A program made the position numbers and the translations under genes. A stretch of DNA of 64,000 nucleotides. It comes from an uncultured Rhizobiaceae group bacterium. GTDB taxonomy: Bacteria; Pseudomonadota; Alphaproteobacteria; Rhizobiales; Rhizobiaceae. Location: NCBI GenBank assembly GCA_937930635.1, contig CALHCF010000015.1, positions 62,001-126,000 on the forward strand, given 5' to 3'. A model generated the notes under the pieces. The model ran no database searches and had not been told where the DNA came from. It saw nothing but the letters and a program-made list of their open reading frames with translations. Positions 36,356 through 45,895 of this stretch are shown here, piece by piece (position 1 is the stretch's first letter; each line of letters starts with the position of its first letter).

Positions 36356-37501
36356 TCATTTCAACCATTCACGGAGTGCATCAGCAGGCTCGCGCCGATG
36401 AGCAAAAGCGGCTGCCGGATCGAGATCTAGAAACGGTTCAACGTGCACTTTGGCAAAAGCGACAAGTTGGGGAACCTTGCCGTAGCGTTCCATTGTTGCG
36501 TTTAAGGATGATGCCGCATCAAGATAAAGTCGCTGTTGCACCAGCTGGCTTTCGATCAATTGACAGTACCAATCAAAATTGAGGGGGATGGGCTTGTGAT
36601 ACCGCTTGCGCGACGTGACGACACCTTTCTTCAACACAGAAAGCGCGGCTGCTGCGATATGCCCAGCGTCAGGGTGGGTAATTTCTATAAAGTGATCGGC
36701 AGGTTTTCCGAAGTGTTCGAAATCATGCAGGAAGGATGCGTAGACTGATGTATTCTCACTCAAGATCTGAATATTCGGCAATTGCTCTTTGGCGGCACTG
36801 CTGGTGGCAACGACAGTCAGTCCACTACCGCAACCGACAAAAAGGTCGGCGTAATGGGTCAGTCGGGCGGTTTCGCGCATCGACAATGCACCTGCATGAA
36901 TAATGTTGGGGGTATCACTATCGACAGGCAAGTGCGTCGATAGAGCGACTGCAGTGTTCGACGAACCTGCCAGGATTTTGGTCGCAACCTCAACCGCAAA
37001 TTCAGGGGTCACAAAAGACTGACCGGATTTCGACGAACATTCAAACAGGACAACGTTTTCAAAATCAGCCAGCGCGGCGTTTTCGACCCACCGCTCGACA
37101 TTGTCGATTTCATCGCTCGACAATTCAATGACGGTTTCAACGGGCACTGTTATGGGGCCGGGGTAACAACGCAAAATTGAAGGGCGTATTGTTCCATCAT
37201 AGGCATGGAAACGCGCTGGTGAAATCTGTGTCATAAACGCCCGGTCAAAATCACCCTGACCTACGCGGCGCCAAGCCTCTTGTTCGAACCGGTTCCAACA
37301 TGTGGTCATGTCAGACCAATCAGGCATCTCGACTTCCCACACCGCGTCGACATCGGGATTGTTGTCGATGACGTTGCGGCACAACGACGATATCGCCCAT
37401 GTGAGATGGCAGCCCGGATAGTCCGCCTTGATTTGCCTCGCGATGGTTGTGGCGTAAAGGCAATCCCCATTGGATGCCAAATGTCCAAGCAAAATTCTCA
37501 T
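36356..37501 (-). CDS. GT9-like (heptosyltransferase-type) glycosyltransferase
   Basis: A 381-residue protein with a GT-B-like layout. The N-terminus RILLGHLASNGDCLYATTIARQIK resembles the start of heptosyltransferases (GT9), and the central segments NVVLFECSSKSGQSF and HAGALSMRETARLTHYADLFVGCGSG correspond to the nucleotide-sugar side, including a typical ALxExAxLxxxADLFVG pattern. Several cysteines are unusual. The frame is open 47 codons further upstream, but the ATG at 37501 has GAGAG in place. It is the second gene in a minus-strand run with an SDR and a C-methyltransferase. Donor and acceptor are unknown. Confidence 0.7.
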   Translation of the reverse strand: MRILLGHLASNGDCLYATTIARQIKADYPGCHLTWAISSLCRNVIDNNPDVDAVWEVEMPDWSDMTTCWNRFEQEAWRRVGQGDFDRAFMTQISPARFHAYDGTIRPSILRCYPGPITVPVETVIELSSDEIDNVERWVENAALADFENVVLFECSSKSGQSFVTPEFAVEVATKILAGSSNTAVALSTHLPVDSDTPNIIHAGALSMRETARLTHYADLFVGCGSGLTVVATSSAAKEQLPNIQILSENTSVYASFLHDFEHFGKPADHFIEITHPDAGHIAAAALSVLKKGVVTSRKRYHKPIPLNFDWYCQLIESQLVQQRLYLDAASSLNATMERYGKVPQLVAFAKVHVEPFLDLDPAAAFAHRREPADALREWLK

Positions 37502-37544
37502 TACCCGTCTCTCTTGTTTTGATGCTAATCCGACAGGTTTTTCA

Positions 37545-38519
37545 TCAGATGTTCTTTTCCAGATCGATGCCGTGATTTTCACGCAATATCCAGCGGGCCA
37601 CATCCAGTACACCGACCTCAGGGCCACGCCCCAAAACGGCATTCATGCGGGATATGTCTGCTTGGTAGAGATGCACCGGTTCGCTGCCGATCGTTTTGCT
37701 AATTTGTAAATGCTGCCTCCAGTCCAGACCGGCAGTGCCAAACAAGGCCTCCACGAATTCTGATCCGGTCCATGTTCGACCTGTAGCCATCACGTAATCC
37801 TGGTTTGGTTCCTCCTCCAACAGTGCGGCCCCAAGCTCCATAAACTCTTTTGCCGATCCCCAGTCGCAAGCGAAATCCAGAGAGGCAAGGTGGTTGTCGT
37901 TGGCTTCGCCCTTCAGCGCGGCAGCGAGCATGGCTGTAACACGCGGAAGGAAGAAGTTTGGCGCGCGACGCGGTGATTCGTGATTGAAAAGATAGAGGCA
38001 ACTGGCCCGCACGCCGTGTTGCCGCCGATAATAGGTGATCAGATCTTCAGCGGCATTTTTGGTAATCGAATAGAGGCAATCAGATATCTTGGGTGTGTTC
38101 TCGGAAATCTGCTTCGGTGATGGTGATCCAAATGCCTTCAATGAACTCGCATACAAAAGACGGGCTGCAGGGGCATGCTTGCGTATGTACTCTAAGCAGA
38201 TGTGGACTGCGCCCAAGTTCACAGCCAAGGCATCTTGCCAACCATCCTCGTAAATGTAGCCGGAAGACCCGTGCACAGCAGCCAGATGATAGATACGATC
38301 CGGCTGATGTTCATTCAGTACATCGCCCAGACGGCCTGCGTCGCGAACATCGCACTGCTCGTACTTAATGTCAGAGAAATTTTCGCCGACAACCGGAGCG
38401 TCTCGCCGACCAACGCCGATCACTGAGCATTTTTTGCTCAGCAAATACTCGGCCATGTAGGAACCGTCTTGCCCATCGACTCCAATGATCAGTGCTTTTT
38501 GTCCGTGATCAGCCATCAT
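37545..38519 (-). CDS. GDP-mannose 4,6-dehydratase-like SDR
   Basis: Extended SDR of 324 residues. IIGVDGQDGSYMAEYLLSKK closely mimics the Gmd cofactor loop, and NHESPRRAPNFFLPRVT mirrors the Gmd [16 protein letters not shown] block. The catalytic serine is in YASSLKAFG and the Tyr-x3-Lys pair in YSITKNAAED. It is more divergent than the true Gmd at 43854, lacking the RRSS-type loop, so it may act on another nucleotide sugar or as an epimerase or reductase. It lies between a glycosyltransferase and a C-methyltransferase gene, pointing to an unusual deoxysugar. Confidence 0.8.
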   Translation of the reverse strand: MMADHGQKALIIGVDGQDGSYMAEYLLSKKCSVIGVGRRDAPVVGENFSDIKYEQCDVRDAGRLGDVLNEHQPDRIYHLAAVHGSSGYIYEDGWQDALAVNLGAVHICLEYIRKHAPAARLLYASSLKAFGSPSPKQISENTPKISDCLYSITKNAAEDLITYYRRQHGVRASCLYLFNHESPRRAPNFFLPRVTAMLAAALKGEANDNHLASLDFACDWGSAKEFMELGAALLEEEPNQDYVMATGRTWTGSEFVEALFGTAGLDWRQHLQISKTIGSEPVHLYQADISRMNAVLGRGPEVGVLDVARWILRENHGIDLEKNI

Positions 38520-38593
38520 CCCGAACCTTTCGTCAACCAATGATCACCGTCGAAGCCGCAGCATTTAGATTTGGCACTATCTTGAACTGCGTC

Positions 38594-39922
38594 TTAAATA
38601 CCCAGAACGTTTTCCAGATAACTTTCACTCATATGAGCCGACGCCATGTGCTCTTCAAGATTGTCCGCATCGACGATTGAAATTTCCGGTAGAGGGAAGA
38701 TCATCTTTGTGCCAGCGCGAATTGTCTCCGCTTCGCGAGCCAAAAATTCTGGTTTGAAGTGCCACGGCAAAACGAGATAATAATCTGGCTTCATCGCACG
38801 CGATTTTTCTTCGGAAATTACCTTGATGTTGGTTCCCAAGGTTACCGCTCCATCCTTATCGGGATTGCGGTCAGACGCATACTCGATTTTGAAGCTGTCG
38901 ATATCGTACCATTGCAGGAGCACGTTACCTTTGGTCGAGGCACCGTAGACATGCACGGTTTCGCCACGCTTGCGAATGTCGATCAACAAATCTGCAATCT
39001 CATCACGCAGCCCCTCGATACGCTCTTGAAACGCGCGATAGGGTATGTCCGTGTCGAGTTGCATTTCAAATTCTTTCACCTGCAAACGGCGCATGTAATT
39101 GGCGTTTTCGCGGCTATCGTAGGTCAGGCAATCGTCATGGCATGCATAGCAGCGAATTGACCCCCCGTTGATCTCGTTCAATGAAACTTTGAAAATGCGA
39201 AGACCGGCCGATGATGTAATGTGCTGCAAGACTGCAAGGCTGTAATATTCCAGATGTTCGTGACAAATTGTATCAAAGGAATTCATCTTCAACATCAATG
39301 GCATATAAGACATTTCAAAAACCCAAACGCCTTCGAGTGATAAAACGGATTTGATGCTGGAGGCAAAGTCCACCGGGTCCTCAAGATCATAGAACATGGC
39401 GATTGAGGTGACGACGTCGAAGGTCTTGCCTTCTAATTTCGCAGCACCTTGGGTGCTTGGAAACACGGTCCCCACGACGGTGATTTCGGGTCCAATTTCT
39501 TGGGCGATGTCGGAAGGGTCAAAGCCCCAACGGTCGACAGTTTCATCATAATTGCGCAGCAAAGTGCCATCGTTGCAACCGATGTCGAGCACGCGCTTGA
39601 TTTTGTCGCCGACGATTTCTTTCGCTGAAGATACTATTTCACCAAGGTGATCGCGCATCGTTTGGTTGGTGCCGGAGCGATACCAATAGTTTGCGTAAAG
39701 AATTTCCGGTGGAATGGTGTGTGCCAGTTGCAAAAGGCCGCATGCGTCTTCTTCGGCAGACACGTCACAACGCACCAGTTCGGTCGGAATCTTTCGAAAT
39801 GGCGGCATCTGAACGCCGTCTTTCAGAAAAGACCCTTGGAGAAATTGCAGCCCCAAGTCGATGACGGGCGTGAGAGCGGAGGAGCCGCACGCGCGACAAA
39901 AGGAGCGATGCTTGATGTGCAT
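38594..39922 (-). CDS. Sugar C-methyltransferase (NDP-hexose type)
   Basis: A 442-residue three-part protein of the TylC3/CloU-like C-methyltransferase architecture: an N-terminal zinc-binding domain starting CRACGSSALTPVIDLG, a SAM-binding core with RVLDIGCNDGTLL, and a C-terminal domain with VHVYGASTKGNVLLQWY. Conserved EHLEYYSLAVLQ corresponds to the active-site EHxxYxS region. These enzymes add a branching methyl to a keto nucleotide sugar. Combined with the adjacent SDR this suggests synthesis of a branched-chain deoxysugar. It is divergent from the large glycosyltransferase gene. Confidence 0.85.
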   Translation of the reverse strand: MHIKHRSFCRACGSSALTPVIDLGLQFLQGSFLKDGVQMPPFRKIPTELVRCDVSAEEDACGLLQLAHTIPPEILYANYWYRSGTNQTMRDHLGEIVSSAKEIVGDKIKRVLDIGCNDGTLLRNYDETVDRWGFDPSDIAQEIGPEITVVGTVFPSTQGAAKLEGKTFDVVTSIAMFYDLEDPVDFASSIKSVLSLEGVWVFEMSYMPLMLKMNSFDTICHEHLEYYSLAVLQHITSSAGLRIFKVSLNEINGGSIRCYACHDDCLTYDSRENANYMRRLQVKEFEMQLDTDIPYRAFQERIEGLRDEIADLLIDIRKRGETVHVYGASTKGNVLLQWYDIDSFKIEYASDRNPDKDGAVTLGTNIKVISEEKSRAMKPDYYLVLPWHFKPEFLAREAETIRAGTKMIFPLPEISIVDADNLEEHMASAHMSESYLENVLGI

Positions 39923-40167
39923 GAATTCACCGTTTAATTTGACAGTACAAAGGGGTGTTGAGGCTCCACTAGCAGAATAAGTGGCGCATGGACAATCCCA
40001 ATGATGTGCCTTTGTGACGTTGTTTGAACGCCATTTCTGATTGCATCAAATTCAGTTGTTTTTTGCGAAGCTTTAGATCATACATTTTACGTTGCGGGTT
40101 AGGGAATACTGGGCCTTCGCTCAGGTTCATCGCCCCACTTCTACTTAATTTCAAAAGGTCGTGCCCG

Positions 40168-43100
40168 ATGGTCGCTGAACACTCGCCATCCACTGAAAAT
40201 GGTATTCTAAACAGCTTCGTCTTTTCGATTGACGGGTGGGCGCGTCAAGATCCTTCACGCCTTGTCGTTCATTCACAAGCCGAAATCGATTTTGCGCGAA
40301 AGATCATTGCATCGGAAGTAAAAGGGCTTGCCGCCCGACTGAAACCATTGGAAGCCAAGTTGAAAGCGGGCACAGCTGCCTACGACAAAGTCGCTGCTTC
40401 CAAGGTGCGCCCGGAATTCGATATTCGCGCAGTGCAGCTGGAGGGCGCGCTGAATGAAAAGCCATTTTATTTTGCACCAAATTTTTTTCAAAACGCCGAT
40501 GCTAAAGTACCCGAACAGGTAGGGATGGCTGCCCTGGACTGGCTGTCGTTGCGGTTTCCCGGCCTGGGTCCAGTAGTGTGTGTCAGTGGTGATGATGAAT
40601 TTACGTTGCGCCAGCAAGCGCAAGAATGTGGATTTGTTGTGTCGACGCATGCGGCGGGAATGGGTTCGACGACAGTTACGATGAGTGGTCTGGGAGACCG
40701 GATGCGGCCGTCGTCCAATTCGTTGGTCGCTTGGTTCGCCAGCGCGAATCCAAAAACCAGAGCATCTGCGAGTTTCTTTCTGTTGGGGGACGAATGCGAT
40801 TCCTTGGATGTGGGATTGCTACAAACGCGCATGGCACCGCACCATGTTGTTTGCGTTGCTAAACAAGCCCCTGCCGTCGCCGCAATGCTCCAGCGTTGGG
40901 ACGGTCACGTCTACGAGATGAACGATGCCATCGTTTTCACTGATCCAGGGCCGATGTTTCTCGACCCCGCAGATGGCGGCGGCTCTCATATTCCCGATGC
41001 AGAATGGCCCAAAATTTCTGTTGTTACCGTGAGCTACAATCAGGCGGATTTTCTTGAAGAGTGTTTGCTGTCAGTCCTCGACCAGAACTATCCAAATCTC
41101 GAATATATTGTTGTGGATGCTGTGTCGGATGATGGCAGCATAGATATTCTGGAGCGCTACCGTTCCAGAATAGACACGCTCTTGATCGAAAAAGATAACG
41201 GCCAATCGGACGGCCTTAACAAAGGCTTCGATCTGGCGACCGGAGAGATCTACACTTGGATCAACAGTGACGATATGCTGAAGCCCGGCGCGTTGCGGCG
41301 TGCTGCACTGGCTTTTATGGAGCATGGCACGGACCTTGTGGCTGGAGGGTGTGAACGCACCACCGAAGACGCAGATAACGTCACACTTTTGCACTTCAGC
41401 GCTCTGCCTTATCTGCAGCCGACGCCACTGGGCTTTGCGCAGAATTTAATCTGGCAGAATTCCTGGGAAAAAGGCGATTACTTCTTCCAACCCGAGGTGG
41501 TCTTTTCCGCACGCATTTGGAAGAGCGCGGGCGCATGTTTGAAAGATCACCTGTATTGGGCCATGGATTGGGAATTGTGGATCCGCATGGCGATGGCGGG
41601 TGCTGATGTCGTTCATATCCCTGACCGGATAGGCGTGAGCAGGGAACACCCTGCCCAAAAGACGACAGGAGAAGAACTATACCTCCATCAGTTACTCAAC
41701 ATTCTTCTGGAGACCGATGATGCGTTGGTCGCAGTGCAAGCAACGGCAGCGGATCTACCACCTGGCGAAGCGATCGAATGGCAGACTCATCCTGAACCCG
41801 ATCCAATTCCTGCCCGTCGCAGCCTGGTTCAAAGATTGTTGGGATTACGCAAGCCACACGCTTTGCGGCGTGCGGTGATCGCGCGCCTAAAGCCGCATCA
41901 GGTGCAGAGGTTGCGCACCGTTCGTCACCGGGCAAACCAATTGTTTGTCCCGGGTCAGCGAAGGCGAAACTTGCAAGCTGATCAAATGCAAGCGGCATTC
42001 AAAAACCTTCAATCAGCAGAGCAGGATCGAGAAGAAGCTGTTCGTGTTGCTCAGCAGTTGCAAGGTGAACTTGCGACTGTGAAGGCCCGGATGGCTGATA
42101 TCGACGGCGCGCAAACGGCTCTTCAAGCCCTCGTCACCACTGCGGAAGAGCAAAAAAGTACCCTTGTCGAGTTGGAGAAAACCAATCGAGCGAAGGAGAA
42201 GGGTATACGTCAGGCCACTGCGATGGTTGACGCATTGAAGGCAGAAACATCGCGCCAGAAGAAGGAACTTGAAGAGGCGGCGGTATTCACGACGACTTTG
42301 AAACAGGAAAATAAGAACCTGCGGAAGTCTGCAAAGTTGGTGACAAAATTGCAGGCCGAGCGAGAGCAGCAGGAAGCCGGCCTCAAAGAGGCAACGAAGC
42401 ATGTCGCGGAGCTGGAAGCTGAAACAAAACGCCTGCGAAAGGAGGCCGGTAATTATTCGGCGTTGCAAGCAGAGCGCGCCCAGCAAAACACTGCCCCGGA
42501 AGAGATGACCAAGCATAATGGTGAGCTCCAAGTCGAAGTAAACCGACTTCGCCAGGTCAGCGAGAATTCCGGGCAGAATAGTGCCGGCCTTGAGACAACA
42601 TCCAAGCAAATCGCGTCGTTCGCCAGTTCGCTGCTGTTTGGATCGGCCCCGGACGCTGGTACTGAAAACACGGTGCGTGACGGACTTGATGCCGGCAGAC
42701 CGATGATCAGCATTCTGCGCGACATAGCTCGCGCGGGCGAAGAGCAAAAATCGTCCCAGGACTTTCGCGATTTCCGACACCACCTTCGCGACGTGCGGCC
42801 AATGCCGGCCTTTAAGGAAGCCAAGCGCGGCGAAACAGAATTTGTGATTGTGGATGTTGGTGCTGAACCGCTGTCATTTGAAAACGATGTTTATGCGCCC
42901 CTAATCGACAAGCAAGATTGTTTGCTTGTGCGTTTTGATCCGTTCGACGACAATGCCCAATCCGGGAACATTAAAAATGCGGACCGCAATGGCAGTGCCT
43001 ACCGTGATTTAACGTATGCTACGTTTGTGGGGGACGGAAAACAGGCACTCTTCCACATTAACCGGTTTCAACCCACTTCATCTCTATTGGATTCCAATGA

Positions 43101-43668
43101 AGGCCTAGTAGAGCCATTTGGCTTGCTGAAAGATTCGCTGGAGACTGTGGAAACCCGTAACGTAGAAACGGATCGCTTAGACGATATTTTCGATGGTGTG
43201 CACTGGATGCCGCATGGGATAGATCTTCTTAAGATCGATGTGCAGGGCGCGACGCAAACCGTGATTGAAAACGCTTCGGCTACCCTTTCCAAAACTCTCA
43301 TCGTTCAGCTCGAAGCCGAATTTTCTCAAGTTTACAAAGGTGAACAGACCTTTGCCACGATCGACGAAACGATGCGCGGTTTTGGCTTTGGCTTGCTTGA
43401 TTTACGTGACATGGGACACATGCCTTATGAGGCATTTGCCCAGTCGGCTGACGCTGCATTTCATGCCGGGCGTCTTTTATGGTCCGATGCTGTTTATGTT
43501 CGCCACCTCGACGGTCTGGATGCTCTTGATCGCAGTGAACTTATGCGTTTAGCGGTTATGGCCCACCAAGTTTACGGCAAATACGATTTTGCCGCTGAAT
43601 GTCTTCGGATTTTGGATGGCAAAACTGGCAAAAATTATGCCAAGCGTTACGTTAAGGCTATGCAATGA
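40168..43668 (+). CDS. Three-module GT2 glycosyltransferase / coiled coil / FkbM methyltransferase
   Basis: A 1166-residue fusion. Residues about 1-275 are an unrecognised N-terminal domain. Residues about 280-510 are a GT2 catalytic domain: ISVVTVSYNQADFLEECLLS, a nucleotide-sugar aspartate in VVDAVSDDGS, the metal site WINSDDM and MDWELWIRMAMAG. Residues about 605-810 form a long charged coiled coil rich in Glu, Lys and Gln. Residues about 890-1120 are an FkbM-type SAM methyltransferase-like domain with FVIVDVGAEPLSFEN and the conserved LLKIDVQGATQTVIEN. The ATG at 40168 has AAAGG upstream. It probably transfers a sugar and caps or methylates the product, with the coiled coil as a spacer. 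Confidence 0.8.
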   Translation: MVAEHSPSTENGILNSFVFSIDGWARQDPSRLVVHSQAEIDFARKIIASEVKGLAARLKPLEAKLKAGTAAYDKVAASKVRPEFDIRAVQLEGALNEKPFYFAPNFFQNADAKVPEQVGMAALDWLSLRFPGLGPVVCVSGDDEFTLRQQAQECGFVVSTHAAGMGSTTVTMSGLGDRMRPSSNSLVAWFASANPKTRASASFFLLGDECDSLDVGLLQTRMAPHHVVCVAKQAPAVAAMLQRWDGHVYEMNDAIVFTDPGPMFLDPADGGGSHIPDAEWPKISVVTVSYNQADFLEECLLSVLDQNYPNLEYIVVDAVSDDGSIDILERYRSRIDTLLIEKDNGQSDGLNKGFDLATGEIYTWINSDDMLKPGALRRAALAFMEHGTDLVAGGCERTTEDADNVTLLHFSALPYLQPTPLGFAQNLIWQNSWEKGDYFFQPEVVFSARIWKSAGACLKDHLYWAMDWELWIRMAMAGADVVHIPDRIGVSREHPAQKTTGEELYLHQLLNILLETDDALVAVQATAADLPPGEAIEWQTHPEPDPIPARRSLVQRLLGLRKPHALRRAVIARLKPHQVQRLRTVRHRANQLFVPGQRRRNLQADQMQAAFKNLQSAEQDREEAVRVAQQLQGELATVKARMADIDGAQTALQALVTTAEEQKSTLVELEKTNRAKEKGIRQATAMVDALKAETSRQKKELEEAAVFTTTLKQENKNLRKSAKLVTKLQAEREQQEAGLKEATKHVAELEAETKRLRKEAGNYSALQAERAQQNTAPEEMTKHNGELQVEVNRLRQVSENSGQNSAGLETTSKQIASFASSLLFGSAPDAGTENTVRDGLDAGRPMISILRDIARAGEEQKSSQDFRDFRHHLRDVRPMPAFKEAKRGETEFVIVDVGAEPLSFENDVYAPLIDKQDCLLVRFDPFDDNAQSGNIKNADRNGSAYRDLTYATFVGDGKQALFHINRFQPTSSLLDSNEGLVEPFGLLKDSLETVETRNVETDRLDDIFDGVHWMPHGIDLLKIDVQGATQTVIENASATLSKTLIVQLEAEFSQVYKGEQTFATIDETMRGFGFGLLDLRDMGHMPYEAFAQSADAAFHAGRLLWSDAVYVRHLDGLDALDRSELMRLAVMAHQVYGKYDFAAECLRILDGKTGKNYAKRYVKAMQ

Positions 43669-43853
43669 AATTCTCAGCGTCAGATAGGGTGACATTGGCA
43701 TTGCGCACTTGAATAACTTCCGTTATCTGCAAGCCGTGGCGTTGCTGAAGCACCTCAGCAAGGTCGCGACGCTTTCAATATTGCGATAAACTAAACTCAA
43801 TCATGATCATAATATTTTGGCGGGCACCCGCCGTGGACCTAAGGAACTGAAAC

Positions 43854-44903
43854 TTGGCCGATAAACCAGTTGCACTCATTACAGGGGTTACCGGACAGGA
43901 CGGAGCATACCTCGCTGAATTTCTCTTGGCCAAGGGCTATGACGTACACGGCGTCAAGCGTCGGTCTTCGTCGCTCAACACAAGTCGCATCGACCACATG
44001 TATGAAGATCCACATATCTCAACGAACGGATTTACGCTGCATTATGGTGACTTGACCGACTCATCCAATCTGATCCGCATTGTGCAGGAAACGAAGCCGG
44101 CAGAGATATACAACCTTGCGGCCCAAAGCCACGTGGCAGTTAGTTTCGAGACCCCCGAATATACTGCTAATTCAGATGCGTTGGGCACCTTGCGCCTGCT
44201 GGAAGCCATCCGCATTTTGAAAATGGAAGACCGCTGCCGTTTCTATCAGGCATCGACTTCCGAATTGTATGGCCTTGTGCAGGAAACGCCTCAGAAAGAA
44301 ACCACGCCGTTTTATCCCCGTAGTCCCTATGCGGCAGCGAAGCTCTATGCCTACTGGATCACAGTAAACTACCGCGAAGGGTACAACATGTTTGCCTGCA
44401 ACGGCATTCTCTTCAACCACGAAGGCCCAACCCGTGGTGAAACGTTTGTGACGCGCAAAATCACCCGCGCTGTGGCTGACATTCATCTGGGTAAGCTTGA
44501 TACGCTTTATCTCGGTAACATGGATGCCAAGCGTGATTGGGGGTTCGCAAAAGACTATGTCGAAGGCATGTGGCTAATGTTGCAGCATGACAAACCGGAA
44601 GATTTTGTTCTGGCGACCGGCGAAACGCATTCCGTGCGGGAATTCGTCGAGCACGCTTTTGCAGCCATCGACGTCACCATCGAGTGGTCCGGCAAAGATG
44701 AAGACGAAATCGGAAAGGATGCCGCTACCGGCGAAGTTCGGGTGCGGGTCGATCCGCGTTACTATCGTCCGACCGAAGTCGACTTGCTTTTGGGAGATCC
44801 GACCAAGGCCAAAGAACTTCTGGGTTGGGAACCAAAAGTAGGGTTTGAAGAGCTTGTCACTATGATGGTGCAGCAAGATCTCGGTGCCAAACGCTCGCTG
44901 TAA
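43854..44903 (+). CDS. gmd: GDP-mannose 4,6-dehydratase
   Basis: First committed step from GDP-mannose to GDP-L-fucose (or GDP-rhamnose-type sugars). The 349-residue SDR has [20 protein letters not shown], the NADP loop [18 protein letters not shown], catalytic residues in QASTSELYG and [10 protein letters not shown], and [17 protein letters not shown]. The apparent start is TTG, with AAGGA nine bases upstream; no ATG fits. It is paired functionally with fcl at 33264, although the two are 10 kb apart. The DUF6165 gene follows. Confidence 0.95.
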   Translation: MADKPVALITGVTGQDGAYLAEFLLAKGYDVHGVKRRSSSLNTSRIDHMYEDPHISTNGFTLHYGDLTDSSNLIRIVQETKPAEIYNLAAQSHVAVSFETPEYTANSDALGTLRLLEAIRILKMEDRCRFYQASTSELYGLVQETPQKETTPFYPRSPYAAAKLYAYWITVNYREGYNMFACNGILFNHEGPTRGETFVTRKITRAVADIHLGKLDTLYLGNMDAKRDWGFAKDYVEGMWLMLQHDKPEDFVLATGETHSVREFVEHAFAAIDVTIEWSGKDEDEIGKDAATGEVRVRVDPRYYRPTEVDLLLGDPTKAKELLGWEPKVGFEELVTMMVQQDLGAKRSL

Positions 44904-44995
44904 TTTGATGCCCACATTCAAAACGTCCTTACCCATGCATGGGGCCTTTGCTACAAAAGGTCCGGTCTACGGATAAAACCCAAATGGAAACGAAA

Positions 44996-45391
44996 ATGCC
45001 CCTTGTAGAATTGTTGGTCCCAATTGCCCCTGGTGAATTGATCGACAAAATCACCATCCTTCAAATTAAATCGGAACGAATTGAGGATGCTGAGAAGCTC
45101 GAAAATGTGCGCACGGAGCTGGGATTTCTTTCTGACATCTCTGAAAAGAAACTTCCCGCGACGGATGAGCTCTCCCGGCTTTCAAGTGATCTAAAAGCCG
45201 TCAACGAAAGAATTTGGGATCTTGAGGACGAAATCCGCGATTTCGAACGTAACAAGCAGTTTGATGCTGCATTTGAAAAGGCTGCACGCAGTATTTACAA
45301 GACTAACGATGAGCGTGCAGCGCTCAAAAAAGAGATCAATATTTTTCTTGGGTCAAATATCGTCGAAGAAAAAAGTTATACGGATTATTAA
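44996..45391 (+). CDS. DUF6165-like small protein
   Basis: A 131-residue protein containing LVPIAPGELIDKITILQIK, which matches a family of small proteins of unknown function often encoded beside polysaccharide genes. The rest is mostly helical and charged, with a probable coiled coil (ELSRLSSDLKAVNERIWDLE). The ATG at 44996 has GGAAA six bases upstream; an ATG four codons earlier is also possible. It follows gmd by about 90 bp and may be co-transcribed. Role unknown; length control or a scaffold for a glycan enzyme would be guesses. Confidence 0.65.
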   Translation: MPLVELLVPIAPGELIDKITILQIKSERIEDAEKLENVRTELGFLSDISEKKLPATDELSRLSSDLKAVNERIWDLEDEIRDFERNKQFDAAFEKAARSIYKTNDERAALKKEINIFLGSNIVEEKSYTDY

Positions 45392-45431
45392 ATGGAAGCG
45401 GTCCGCAGCCGCTGATTAGGCTCTGGACTCT

Positions 45432-45551
45432 CTAAATCCACCAAATGACGATTGCTGCTATTGTTGTTGCAACCTCTGCAGTCGGCTTCCCAGCTTCCTG
45501 CTCATTAATCATCCCAATAATCTGTTCGTCGCTGAACCGTGATTGTCTCAT
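45432..45551 (-). pseudogene. IS3-family transposase OrfA N-terminal remnant
   Basis: A 39-codon frame encoding RQSRFSDEQIIGMINEQEAG, the standard N-terminal helix-turn-helix start of IS3-family OrfA, with a good ribosome site (GGAGACG) before its ATG. Similarity ends after AEV, and the frame closes in unrelated sequence. The rest of orfA and orfB are absent. It marks past insertion and deletion inside the glycan locus. Confidence 0.7.
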
Positions 45552-45895
45552 TTATTCGTCTCCTAATAAGGGACGAATTCTACGCAAAAATGGATGAAGA
45601 AACGGGTCTCAGGTCACCCGAGGTCAACCACGCCAAGTTCTCCGGCACTGGAATTGAGAACAAGGAGGCTTTGGGAGCCGTCGGTGTTGGTGAAGTGGCG
45701 CGGAGAGTGTCACATAGCTAATCCAGACAAAATGGCCTCGTCAGTCTCGAATTCTTGCAATTCACTTGACGTTCTCACCTTGAACAGCAATTTAGAAATA
45801 CAATGAGAAGCCACGAAGTTGCCTCGGGGCATATCGGTGTCACCAAGCGGACTAACAACCGTTGTTGCGATACATAGAATCACGTTGGCCAAAGA
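45552..45895. other. Non-coding interval containing IS flank
   Basis: The roughly 340 bases between the IS3 orfA remnant and the guanylyltransferase gene contain short overlapping frames without recognisable motifs. They must include the promoter for the next operon and probably residual insertion-sequence DNA. I see no gene here. Confidence 0.4.

Noticed and set aside
45539-45806. Two overlapping plus-strand open frames after the IS3 remnant
   Set aside because: They overlap the orfA remnant region, share no family features and lack ribosome sites.
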